In this document: one piece after another, positions 7,899 to 14,614 of the stretch
Layout of the letters: each line of letters starts with the position of its first letter
Position numbering within the stretch: position 1 is the stretch's first letter
Assembly (NCBI GenBank): GCA_023392395.1
Contig: JAEVZE010000179.1
Span: 1 to 15,797, forward strand
Direction of reading: 5' to 3'
DNA from: Bacillota bacterium
GTDB taxonomy: Bacteria; Bacillota; Clostridia; Christensenellales; Aristaeellaceae
Length of the DNA: 15,797 nt
The notes under the pieces: generated by a model
What the model saw: the letters and a program-made list of their open reading frames with translations, nothing else
Told to the model about the DNA's origin: nothing
Database searches by the model: none
Position numbers and translations under genes: made by a program

Positions 7899-8765
7899 TC
7901 AGGCTTTGATGGCCCCGACCAAGAGGCCGGAAGCGAAATACTTCTGCAAAAACGGGTAGACCAAGAGGATTGGAAGCGTGGTGATGATCGTCACGCTCAT
8001 GCGCAGGCTGTGGGCGGTGGTAATCAAGCCGTGGCTCGCCGCCGAGGCTTCCTTGGTCGGCGCCTTCACCGCAATATAATTATACAGGATGTACTGCACC
8101 GGGTACAGTTCGGGATTTCGGTAATTGTACAATTGTGCGTCGATGTAGCTGTTCCACTGGCCCACGCAGGCGTACAGCGTCACCGCGGCGATGACCGGCA
8201 CGCACAATGGCAGAACGATCCGGGAAAACACCGTGAAGTAGCTGGCGCCGTCGATCATGGCGGATTCCTCGAGACCCGCGGGCAGGGATTCCATGTAGGC
8301 GCGGATCAGCACGATGTTGAACACGTTGGCCACGCCCGGGATCACGTAAACCCAGAAGGTGCCGGTCAGCTGGAGCGCACGGATCAACATGTAGCTGGGC
8401 AGCAGTCCGGCGGATACGTACATGCTGAAGAAGAGGAACCGTCTGATCCATTTCACGCCGATCAGTTCGTTTTTGCTGATCGCAAACGCCGCCATGCCCG
8501 ATACGATCAGCATCATCAGCGGCCCGATGACTGAGCGCGCGGCGGAAATGAAGAACCCTCGAAGGATGGTGGCGTTGCTGAAGGCGACAGTGTAGCTGTC
8601 CAGGCTGAAGCCGCGCGGCCACAGCAGCAGTTGGTTGCCCCCGGTCAGCCCCATATCGCTGAGCGAATAGCAAAGCACATACCAGAACGGATAGATCATG
8701 GTGAGCGTAATCAAAAGCATTACGGAGCCGTTGATCAGGTCAAACGCGCCGAGTTTTCTCTTCAA
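7899..8765 (-). CDS. Carbohydrate ABC transporter permease, LplC/MalG type
   Basis: Second membrane subunit of a CUT1-type sugar importer, 288 residues from the chosen start, with about six hydrophobic spans (for example 13-33, 74-96, 108-130, 138-155, 187-202, 257-275). The cytoplasmic EAA loop that docks to the ATPase reads EESAMIDGASYF...IVLP (167-186). Start choice: no ATG lies near the 5' end. A TTG at 8792 begins the longest frame but has no ribosome site. AAAGGAGG (8783-8776) lies 10 nt before the TTG at 8765, giving a product beginning MKRKLGAFDL like its relatives, so I use 8765. A TTG at 8774 is too close to the site. The ribosome site falls in the short gap after the first permease stop (8793). 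Its partners are that permease and the binding protein; the ATPase must come from elsewhere. Confidence 0.92.
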   Translation of the reverse strand: MKRKLGAFDLINGSVMLLITLTMIYPFWYVLCYSLSDMGLTGGNQLLLWPRGFSLDSYTVAFSNATILRGFFISAARSVIGPLMMLIVSGMAAFAISKNELIGVKWIRRFLFFSMYVSAGLLPSYMLIRALQLTGTFWVYVIPGVANVFNIVLIRAYMESLPAGLEESAMIDGASYFTVFSRIVLPLCVPVIAAVTLYACVGQWNSYIDAQLYNYRNPELYPVQYILYNYIAVKAPTKEASAASHGLITTAHSLRMSVTIITTLPILLVYPFLQKYFASGLLVGAIKA

Positions 8766-8775
8766 AGATGCCAAG

Positions 8776-8783
8776 CCTCCTTT
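8776..8783 (-). promoter_or_regulatory. Ribosome binding site deciding the TTG start of the second permease
   Basis: AAAGGAGG on the minus strand is the only strong site near the 5' end of the LplC-type gene. It excludes the outermost TTG (8792), which lies upstream of it, and favours the TTG at 8765, 10 nt downstream. Confidence 0.65.
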
Positions 8784-8792
8784 CCCGGACAA

Positions 8793-9731
8793 TCAGAACA
8801 GCGACTGGTCGGTGGCCTTGCGGGAGATCCAGTTGACGCCCACGAGCAGAACCAGGCTCACGAGCGTCTTGACCACGCCCACCGCCGTCGCATAGGAGAA
8901 ATTGCCCAGCTTGAGGCCGAACCGGTAGATATAGTAGTCGAACACTTCCATTGTCGATATGTTCAGCGTGTTCGTAAAGATGAAGAACTGATCCAGATAG
9001 GAGTTGAAGATCGAGCCGGACCCCAGAATCAGCAGCACGATCAGCGTGGGAATGAGGTTGGGCAGCGTCACGTGCCACATTTCGTGGAAGCGCGTGGCCC
9101 CATCGATGCGCGCGGCCTCATACTGCTCGTCCGGAATGCCCGCGATCGCGGCGATGAACATCACGCTGTTGTAGCCCAGGATGTTCCAGACGTTGACCAG
9201 GATGATCAGGCCCCAGGAGGTGGCCGGATTGCCCAGAATGTTGATGGGCTTGTCAATCAGCGCCAATGATTGCAGCGAGGCGTTCACCGCGCCGTCGTTT
9301 GAAAACAGGGCGTAGATCACCGCGTAGATGATGACCCAGGACATGAAGTAAGGAAAGAAACTGGCCGACTGCACAAAGCGTCGGAATTTCCTCCAGCGCA
9401 CTTCCTTCAGGGACACCGCGAAGGCCAGCGCGCAAACGAGGCTCAGCACCAATGAGGATACGTTCATCACCACGGTATTGATGATCACGTGACCCGCGCC
9501 CGCCGTGTCGGTGAAGAACTCGATGAAGTATTTGAACCCCGCCCACGGCGCATCGAAGATGGATTTACCGATCTGGTAATCGCTGAACGCCATCCACCAG
9601 CCAAAAAGCGGCGCGTAGGTAAATACCGCCACCGCCACCACCGCAGGAAGCAGCATCAGATACAGCTGGCTTTGGCGGGCCATTTTGCGCAGCGTGACGC
9701 TCCGGTCCGCGCCCCGAACACCGTTGGTCAT
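8793..9731 (-). CDS. Carbohydrate ABC transporter permease, LplB/UgpA type
   Basis: First membrane subunit of the same CUT1-type importer, 312 residues with about six transmembrane spans (near 22-42, 84-106, 125-143, 173-197, 225-243 and 283-302). The EAA loop reads YEAARIDGATRFHEMWHVTLP (split here: YEAARIDGA at 204-212, then VTLP at 221-224), the ATPase-docking signature of binding-protein-dependent permeases. The N-terminus has the short cytoplasmic segment and QLYLMLLPA helix start typical of the LplB group. The ATG at 9731 is preceded at 8 nt by AAAGGAGG, better than the in-frame codons further upstream. It is separated from the binding-protein gene by about 80 nt holding a strong hairpin. 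Confidence 0.93.
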   Translation of the reverse strand: MTNGVRGADRSVTLRKMARQSQLYLMLLPAVVAVAVFTYAPLFGWWMAFSDYQIGKSIFDAPWAGFKYFIEFFTDTAGAGHVIINTVVMNVSSLVLSLVCALAFAVSLKEVRWRKFRRFVQSASFFPYFMSWVIIYAVIYALFSNDGAVNASLQSLALIDKPINILGNPATSWGLIILVNVWNILGYNSVMFIAAIAGIPDEQYEAARIDGATRFHEMWHVTLPNLIPTLIVLLILGSGSIFNSYLDQFFIFTNTLNISTMEVFDYYIYRFGLKLGNFSYATAVGVVKTLVSLVLLVGVNWISRKATDQSLF

Positions 9732-9752
9732 CACAGCGGCCTCCTTTAGGAC

Positions 9753-9790
9753 TGCTCCCCCGCGCCGGGGTTTTGCGGCGCGGGAGAGCA
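9753..9790 (-). promoter_or_regulatory. Strong intergenic hairpin between binding-protein and permease genes
   Basis: A 15-bp stem with one mismatch: 9753-9767 pairs with 9776-9790 around an 8-nt loop, the inner 9 pairs being CCCGCGCCG/CGGCGCGGG. No U-tract follows on the minus strand, so it is not a full intrinsic terminator. It lies between the binding-protein stop (9815) and the permease ribosome site. Such structures commonly protect the upstream mRNA from 3' decay or attenuate transcription, giving more binding protein than permease. That role is inferred from its position. Confidence 0.7.
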
Positions 9791-9814
9791 CGGATGAAAC
9801 GGACTTTTGTCGCG

Positions 9815-11488
9815 CTACGGCTTCTCGTTCACGTACTGATTGTAGCGCGCCTGGTTCTGGGCCAGAATCTCGTTGTACTTATCCGCGATGACGCCGTAGC
9901 CCGCGGCTTCGTACTCCTGATTGAGCTGCTGCCAGGTGGCGTCAAAATCGTCCGCGGTGACCAGCTGGGTGGCGGATACGGCGATCCAGGCCTTGAACTT
10001 CTCGTCCAGCTTGCCCTCGTCGCTGTCGGGATCGAGCGCGCAGGTGGGAGCCAGACCGCTGGGCGCGAGTTCGCCGGTGTTCAGCCAATACTCCAAGGAG
10101 TTGCTCCAGCCCAGGTTCTTGTAGGCTTCCTTCTGGCGGTCGGAGAGGAAGATCTCGTCGTAGTAAGCGGGGGCCGCCGTCAGGTTGTACGCGATGCCCT
10201 GCGCGTCGCCCTGCTTGCAGGCGCCGAAGAAGGAGGCAAGGTCAAAGCCTTCGTCGGACGAGTAGTTCGGGTTGGTCAGCACGCCGGTGATGTACTCCTC
10301 GGTGGGAGTGCGCTTTCCGTCCACCATCGCGTAGTGCTTGCCCTCGACGCCGCTCTGCAGGAGGATCTGGCCCTCGTCGGACAGCGCCCAGTCCAGCAGC
10401 GAGAAAATCCGCTCAGGGTACTTGGCGTTCTTGGTGATGGCATAGGAGTCGAAGGGCCGGGTGGTCTCCACGCGGATCTGGCGCTTCAAGCCGGCCTCGG
10501 CCTGCGCGTTGCTGCGGACCGGCATGTTGATGTACTGCATCTCAGGGTTTCCGCTGGAAGCCAGGGTGGCGTTCGCGCCGGTGGACATCCACGTGCAATA
10601 CCACACGCTCAGCGCGCGGCCGCTGTTGATCTTCTCCTGCACCTGATCATAGGTGTCGGTGAAGCAGTCCGGGTCCAGGATGCCGGCCTTGTACAGGCGG
10701 TTGAAGAAGCGGTAGCTGTCAATGACGGATTGCAGCGTCCACATGGGCACCCACTTCTGCTCCACCTGATTCCAGAGCACCGCGTCGTTGGTGCCCTGGT
10801 CGTTGGTCTCGCCGCCCTTTTCGCAGAACTCGGTCAGAAGGGACGGGCCCCAACTCTCGGCCAGCGGCAGCACCATGCCGACGGTCTTCTGGCCGTTGGT
10901 CTCCGGGTTTTCCGTCATCGCCTTCTGAAGGAAGTTGAACCAGTCGTCCTCCGAAACCAGGTTCGGCCAACCCTGCTTTTCCAGCATGTCGCTCCGGACG
11001 CCGATGTCCAGAACCTCCGGCGCGTTGGTCAGGTCCGACGGCACATACCGCTGCCAGGTGTAGATCTTGCCGTCCTTGCTGCTGGCGCGCCAGTAGGGGA
11101 TCTGCTCGGCGAAGCGCTGCTTAAAGTAGGTGCTGGAGGCGATGTAATCGTCCAGACACACCAGCGCGCCCGCGTTGATGTAGTCCTGCACCATGTCGTT
11201 GCCTTCGAGCCGCAGGATCTCCGGGAAGTCGCCGGTGGCGAGCATCAGACTCTGCTTTTCGGCGTCGTCGTTGACCGGCAGGTATTCGAACACGATGTTG
11301 AACTTGTCCTTGATGACCTTGCCGATCTCGGTTTCGTCGCTGCGTGAATGGGTCTGCGAGGAGCTGACCATCAGCTGGATCACGTATTCCTCTTCTCCTG
11401 CCGCGGTCGCGAACGCGGTCAGCGCCGGAAGGAACAGGGCGATCATCAGCGTCAGGGCAAGGATCCGAAGGCGACGAGTGTTTTTCAT
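9815..11488 (-). CDS. Extracellular sugar-binding protein of an ABC importer (LplA/YtcQ-like)
   Basis: Type-1 family extracellular solute-binding protein, 557 residues, the long form that usually accompanies LplB/LplC permeases and binds oligosaccharides or large glycosides outside the cell. The N-terminus is a clear signal peptide: basic MKNTRR, a hydrophobic core to about residue 24, then TAFATAAGEEE. There is no cysteine in the cleavage region, so it is not a classical lipoprotein; signal peptidase I cleavage after AFA or ATA is likely. Interior segments such as YAITKNAKYPERIFSLLDW and LSDEGQILLQSG are characteristic of the family. The ATG at 11488 has GGAGG 7 nt upstream; earlier codons in the frame lie in leader sequence. 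It is the first gene of the transporter operon, preceded by about 150 nt of control region. Confidence 0.93.
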   Translation of the reverse strand: MKNTRRLRILALTLMIALFLPALTAFATAAGEEEYVIQLMVSSSQTHSRSDETEIGKVIKDKFNIVFEYLPVNDDAEKQSLMLATGDFPEILRLEGNDMVQDYINAGALVCLDDYIASSTYFKQRFAEQIPYWRASSKDGKIYTWQRYVPSDLTNAPEVLDIGVRSDMLEKQGWPNLVSEDDWFNFLQKAMTENPETNGQKTVGMVLPLAESWGPSLLTEFCEKGGETNDQGTNDAVLWNQVEQKWVPMWTLQSVIDSYRFFNRLYKAGILDPDCFTDTYDQVQEKINSGRALSVWYCTWMSTGANATLASSGNPEMQYINMPVRSNAQAEAGLKRQIRVETTRPFDSYAITKNAKYPERIFSLLDWALSDEGQILLQSGVEGKHYAMVDGKRTPTEEYITGVLTNPNYSSDEGFDLASFFGACKQGDAQGIAYNLTAAPAYYDEIFLSDRQKEAYKNLGWSNSLEYWLNTGELAPSGLAPTCALDPDSDEGKLDEKFKAWIAVSATQLVTADDFDATWQQLNQEYEAAGYGVIADKYNEILAQNQARYNQYVNEKP

Positions 11489-11636
11489 GGTGGAACCTCC
11501 TTGCTTATGATATCTTGTGTTCACAGGATCACGATCGGTCGTTCTGCTTCCGTACATCATGTTTGAGTTTCGAGGTTTCGTTGACCTGAGCTAAAGATAC
11601 CACAGCGGATGAAGACATCCTTTCCACCGGGCGGGT
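11489..11636 (-). promoter_or_regulatory. Control region of the transporter operon with candidate operator sites
   Basis: This 148-nt gap holds the leader of the binding-protein gene. Two dyads stand out: ACGATCGGTCGT (11531-11542, 10 of 12 positions symmetric) and TGTGTTCACA (11516-11525, perfect 4-2-4). The first shares GATCGGT with the perfect palindrome over the DeoR gene promoter, so it may be a DeoR site. No convincing -35/-10 pair was found. A short stem GGATG-TCTT-CATCC (11607-11620) follows the SIS gene but lacks a T-run, so read-through from that gene is possible. Confidence 0.45.
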
Positions 11637-12239
11637 TTATCCGCCGTTCAGCCGCTCGCCGACCGCGCCGCCCGGATGGACCAGCGCGAACTGATCGTTA
11701 TGATAGCCGGTTTTCTCGATCAGCGCAGCCTGCAACGCGTGGAAAAGTACGTTAAGCACGGTGAAGCTCGTGGTTCCCTGGCTGTTGAACCGGTCGGTTT
11801 CGCGCGTGACCGACATTTTGAGCACGATGTCAGCCCCCGCCGCCAGCGGTGAACCGGTGTTTTCCGTCACCGCGATGACCGTCGCGCCCTTCTTTTTCGC
11901 GATATTCAGGATGGGCAGAAGCTCCGCCGTCTTCCCACCGCGCGAGGCCAGGAGCACCACGTCGCCGGGCTGAACAAATCCGCTTGCGCCGTGGGTTGCC
12001 TCCGCAGGGGATAAAAACCGCGCGGGCCGCTCAATGCAGCACATTAGGTGGGCGAAATGCTGGCACGCGATGCCCGAATGCCCGCATCCGCTGGCGGCAA
12101 TCCGGGGGGCTGCAGCCAACGCCTCGACAGCTTTCAGAAACACTGCCTCGTCCACGGTGGAAAGCGCCTGTGCAATCGCATCCTGCTCAATGTCATACGC
12201 CCGGCGGCCTGCCGCCCAGAGGTCTTTACCCAAAGGCAT
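11637..12239 (-). CDS. SIS-domain sugar-phosphate isomerase (KdsD/GutQ-like, no CBS domains)
   Basis: Single sugar-isomerase (SIS) domain protein, 200 residues, cytoplasmic. Motifs: SGCGHSGI (51-58 area, phosphosugar loop), ASRGGKTAEL (variant of the SxSGxTxE phosphate-binding loop), TENTGSPLA, and the C-terminal HPGGAVGERL. That last motif is characteristic of the arabinose-5-phosphate isomerase group (KdsD, GutQ). The CBS pair usual in KdsD is absent. A ketose/aldose phosphate isomerisation is the likely reaction, but the substrate is unknown, and a regulatory or sugar-sensing role cannot be excluded. Start: ATG at 12239 with AGGGG about 9 nt upstream. An in-frame TTG at 12245, 5 nt after GGAGG, is equally possible. 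It follows the first YjbQ gene by about 20 nt and is surely co-transcribed with it. Confidence 0.87.
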   Translation of the reverse strand: MPLGKDLWAAGRRAYDIEQDAIAQALSTVDEAVFLKAVEALAAAPRIAASGCGHSGIACQHFAHLMCCIERPARFLSPAEATHGASGFVQPGDVVLLASRGGKTAELLPILNIAKKKGATVIAVTENTGSPLAAGADIVLKMSVTRETDRFNSQGTTSFTVLNVLFHALQAALIEKTGYHNDQFALVHPGGAVGERLNGG

Positions 12240-12260
12240 GGACAAACGCCCCTCCCCGAT

Positions 12261-12881
12261 TTAGCGCTGCTGTTGAAGATCGAATTGCGGCATGTACGCC
12301 TTTTCTTCCTCGGTATATTTGCGAAGCGTATTGATGACCTCGCCATTGTTCCACTTCCGGTCGCCGACATCCTCGGTCGTCCCCATGACGGTCACGTTGA
12401 TCTGCCTGCGGCGGGCGCGGACGTGGTCCCAGTCGATGAAATAGACGTGCGCGAACTCCCCGCCGTCCAATTCGCCGTCCTTGATGGTGAGCGTCTCGCT
12501 GCGCCCGAAGAACGCGCTGCGCAGGTGCCCGTCGGTGTTCATGCTGGTAAAGTCGCCCGGCTCGTTCACGTATCTCCCAAAGCGCGCGTGGATGGGGCCC
12601 GGATGCCTGTACTGATGTTCCTCCGCGAAATCGGGAATCATCTTGCGCATGATGTCCAGGAGGTCGTGCTGCAGGTATTCCAGATCGAAGCTGTCAATAT
12701 CGTGCGAAGCTTCCTGAACCATCACGCTGCAGGTCGTATGGTGGGACGCGACGCAGCAAGTGCCGTTTTTGATTCCGGATGCGGCGATAATTTCCCGGAC
12801 CTCCTTGGATACGTCATGAAACGTGGGAATCCAGCCTCTCGATTGAACTTCCAATTCCTTTTGGAAGACCTTGAATTCCAA
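12261..12881 (-). CDS. YjbQ/UPF0047 family protein, long form
   Basis: Member of the YjbQ (UPF0047) family, sometimes labelled secondary thiamine-phosphate synthase from weak side activity of E. coli YjbQ; the true role is not settled. 206 residues, longer than the usual 130-165, with an insert around RYVNEPGDFTS and a C-terminal tail of about 40 residues after the conserved core. Core motifs: SHHTTCSVMVQE (active-site His), HPGP, NTDGHLRSAFFGRSET (second His), and GEFAHVYFIDWDHVRARRR. Start: the TTG at 12881 lies 8 nt after AGGGAGG; the TTG at 12899 lies upstream of that site and is rejected. It is first in the leftward unit, before the SIS gene. Its paralogue is the last gene of the divergent DeoR unit. 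Confidence 0.85.
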   Translation of the reverse strand: MEFKVFQKELEVQSRGWIPTFHDVSKEVREIIAASGIKNGTCCVASHHTTCSVMVQEASHDIDSFDLEYLQHDLLDIMRKMIPDFAEEHQYRHPGPIHARFGRYVNEPGDFTSMNTDGHLRSAFFGRSETLTIKDGELDGGEFAHVYFIDWDHVRARRRQINVTVMGTTEDVGDRKWNNGEVINTLRKYTEEEKAYMPQFDLQQQR

Positions 12882-12889
12882 AGGGCATT

Positions 12890-12896
12890 CCTCCCT
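12890..12896 (-). promoter_or_regulatory. Ribosome binding site deciding the TTG start of the long YjbQ gene
   Basis: AGGGAGG on the minus strand, 8 nt before the TTG at 12881. No ATG is available in frame near the 5' end, so this site fixes the start. Confidence 0.65.
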
Positions 12897-12903
12897 CAAC
12901 CGG

Positions 12904-12945
12904 TATTTGCGTTTTCAGTGTATCGCGTCTCCCCTCGCTTGTCAA
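12904..12945 (-). promoter_or_regulatory. Promoter of the YjbQ-SIS unit with a cre-like site
   Basis: TTGACA (12945-12940), an exact 17-nt spacer, then TACACT (12922-12917) on the minus strand: a strong sigma-A-type promoter about 36 nt before the start codon. Running on from the -10 box, TGAAAACGCAAATA (12917-12904) agrees at about 12 of 14 positions with the catabolite-responsive element recognised by CcpA. It would cover the transcription start, which suggests carbon catabolite repression. The promoter is well supported; the cre call is tentative. Confidence 0.7.
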
Positions 12946-13005
12946 TCCGTTTTGCTCCAAAAATTCATTTTATTTATATTTTGATTGTTTCAGTCATTAT
13001 TTTCG

Positions 13006-13034
13006 TTGACATCAGCCGCTCGTTTTGCTAAAAT
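13006..13034 (+). promoter_or_regulatory. Sigma-A-type promoter of the DeoR unit
   Basis: Perfect TTGACA at 13006-13011, 17-nt spacer, TAAAAT at 13029-13034. It faces away from the YjbQ-SIS promoter, and the roughly 60 nt between the two -35 boxes are strongly AT-rich, unlike the rest of the window. Confidence 0.85.
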
Positions 13035-13051
13035 ATGATCGAACCGATCAT
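13035..13051. promoter_or_regulatory. Palindromic operator over the DeoR transcription start
   Basis: ATGATCG-AAC-CGATCAT is a perfect 7-bp inverted repeat directly after the -10 box, so it covers the expected transcription start. This is an ideal place for autorepression by the DeoR protein encoded just downstream. A related half-site (GATCGGT) occurs in the transporter control region at 11533-11539. Confidence 0.75.
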
Positions 13052-13068
13052 TTTGAGCGGGAGAGGAC

Positions 13069-13896
13069 GTGAGGGCCGTGAACAGGAAAAAAGTGAACCG
13101 CGAAGAGCTCCTCCTTCGCCTTCTGACCCTGGAAGGACACATAACCACGGACGAAGCGGTGCAGCTGATGGGCGTTTCGCAGGCGACCGTGCGCCGTCTG
13201 TTTCTGGAGCTGGAAAAAAGCGGGAAGATCATCCGCAATTACGGGGGCGCGCAATTGCCGGGCGCCCCGGACGGGTACCGCTTTGAACAGCGTGAAAAGG
13301 TGTTTGAAAACGAGAAGCGGCGCATCGGCGTGCTGGCCGCGTCCATGGTTGAGGACCGGGATACGGTGTACCTCGATTGCGGAACGACGCTTTTGCAGAT
13401 GGCGATCGCGCTGGGCGGCCGCCTGCGCTCGGGCGAATTTACCAGTCTGAACATCGTGACCAATTCCATCGCGAACCTGCAGGCCCTCGGCGATCCATCC
13501 GTGGGCAAGATCATCCTGCTGGGCGGTGAATACCACAGCGCGCGGCGGGACTTCTTCGGCCCGATCACCGAGCGGTATGCCGAACCGTTCCATTTTGACA
13601 AGTGCTTTCTCGGCAGCGAGGGCGTCACCGTCGAGACCGGCTTCTCCTCGAACAAGACGGGCCTGTCCAGTCTGAACGCGAACATCCTCGGCCGTTCGGG
13701 CAAGCGCTATGTGCTGGCGGACGCGAGCAAGTTCGGAAAAGGCGCGTTCTTCTCCTATGCATCGCTGGAGGTTATCGACGAAGTCGTGACCAACGCGCCC
13801 CCGCAGGAGGCCATCCAAAGCCGCTTCGCCGCGGCAGGCATCACCGTGCGCGTCGCCCGCGAGGAACAGGAAAAGAAAGAAGGGCAAACCGCTTGA
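13069..13896 (+). CDS. DeoR/GlpR-family sugar-operon repressor
   Basis: Transcriptional repressor of the DeoR family, 275 residues against the usual 250-260. The N-terminal winged helix spans about residues 10-62, with TTDEAVQLMGVSQATVRR as helix-turn-helix and IRNYGGAQL as wing end. The C-terminal effector domain has the NagB/RpiA-like fold: DCGTT (103-107), LNIVTNS, LLGGEYH and DFFGP, typical of phosphosugar sensing. The effector is therefore probably a phosphorylated sugar made by the pathway. The GTG at 13069 is preceded by GGGAG 5 nt away; the GTG at 13078 is an alternative. The gene starts just downstream of its own palindromic operator, and its last codons overlap the TIM-like gene start (TTGA). 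Likely targets are both divergent units and perhaps the transporter operon. Confidence 0.92.
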   Translation: MRAVNRKKVNREELLLRLLTLEGHITTDEAVQLMGVSQATVRRLFLELEKSGKIIRNYGGAQLPGAPDGYRFEQREKVFENEKRRIGVLAASMVEDRDTVYLDCGTTLLQMAIALGGRLRSGEFTSLNIVTNSIANLQALGDPSVGKIILLGGEYHSARRDFFGPITERYAEPFHFDKCFLGSEGVTVETGFSSNKTGLSSLNANILGRSGKRYVLADASKFGKGAFFSYASLEVIDEVVTNAPPQEAIQSRFAAAGITVRVAREEQEKKEGQTA

Positions 13897-14603
13897 AACC
13901 CAAAATCCGAACCCCGTATTTTGAAATCGGCACGAAAAACTATATCTACGGCGATACGGTGCTGGAGTACGCGCTGGCCGCGGACAAAGCCGCGGAAAAG
14001 TACGACATCGACGTGCTCTTTATCACCCCAGCCACCGAAATCCGAAGGGTGGCGGAGAATACAAAGCGACTGATCGTGCTGGCGCCCTACATGGATACGC
14101 TCAGGCCCGGGCGCGGCATGGCGGACATCCTGCCCGAAGGGCTGAAGGCCGCGGGCGCGAAGGGTGTGGTCGTCAACCACTGCGAAAAACCCATGTCCCT
14201 GCCCGCCATCAAAAAAACCATCGACCGGGCGCGGGAACTCAACTTTCTCGTCTTCGCCTGCGCGGACACCCTCGAAGAAGCCAAGGCAATCGCTCAGTTG
14301 CATCCGGACATCATCAATCCCGAGCCGACGGAGCTGATCGGCGGCGCGGGCGGCGGCGTCAGCGACATGGGGTATGTCAAAGAATCGATACGCGTCATCA
14401 AGGAGATCGATCCCTCCATTCTGGTCGAGCAGGCCGCAGGAATCACATGCGGTCAACAGGTTTATGACTTCATTATGGCAGGCTCCGAGGCGGCGGGCGC
14501 CGCGTCCGGCATCATGAACGCCAGGAACCCGGTCGCCATGATCGACGAAATGATCGCCGCCACCCGCAGGGCAGCCGACGACCTGGCAAAACAGTACCGA
14601 TAG
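13893..14603 (+). CDS. Triosephosphate isomerase homologue, short archaeal-type
   Basis: TIM-barrel isomerase related to triosephosphate isomerase, 236 residues. That is close to the short archaeal form and shorter than the roughly 250-residue bacterial form. Catalytic positions can be placed: Lys15 in GTKNY, His96 in VVNHCEKP, Glu144 in INPEPTELIG, and a GAG-type phosphate loop after it; AGITCGQQVYDF matches the second phosphate-binding region. Being under a DeoR sugar regulator rather than with glycolytic genes, it probably acts on another ketose phosphate. TIM homologues isomerising tetrulose phosphates are known in erythritol and threitol pathways. Start: no ATG is available. The TTG at 13893 overlaps the DeoR stop as TTGA, with GAAGGG about 8 nt upstream; longer readings of the frame run inside DeoR and are shadow. 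The YjbQ gene follows 11 nt later. Confidence 0.85.
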   Translation: MKPKIRTPYFEIGTKNYIYGDTVLEYALAADKAAEKYDIDVLFITPATEIRRVAENTKRLIVLAPYMDTLRPGRGMADILPEGLKAAGAKGVVVNHCEKPMSLPAIKKTIDRARELNFLVFACADTLEEAKAIAQLHPDIINPEPTELIGGAGGGVSDMGYVKESIRVIKEIDPSILVEQAAGITCGQQVYDFIMAGSEAAGAASGIMNARNPVAMIDEMIAATRRAADDLAKQYR

Positions 14604-14614
14604 GAGGAATTCCC

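Noticed and set aside
9773..11347. 524-codon plus-strand frame
   Set aside because: Exactly antisense to the binding-protein gene, which has a signal peptide, family motifs and a good ribosome site.
13048..13887. 279-codon minus-strand frame opposite DeoR
   Set aside because: Shadow of the DeoR gene; no ribosome site, low-complexity HQRA-rich text.
13602..13892. N-terminal extension of the TIM-like gene
   Set aside because: The extension lies inside DeoR in another frame and matches no TIM-barrel sequence; the TTGA overlap at 13893 gives the proper family N-terminus.
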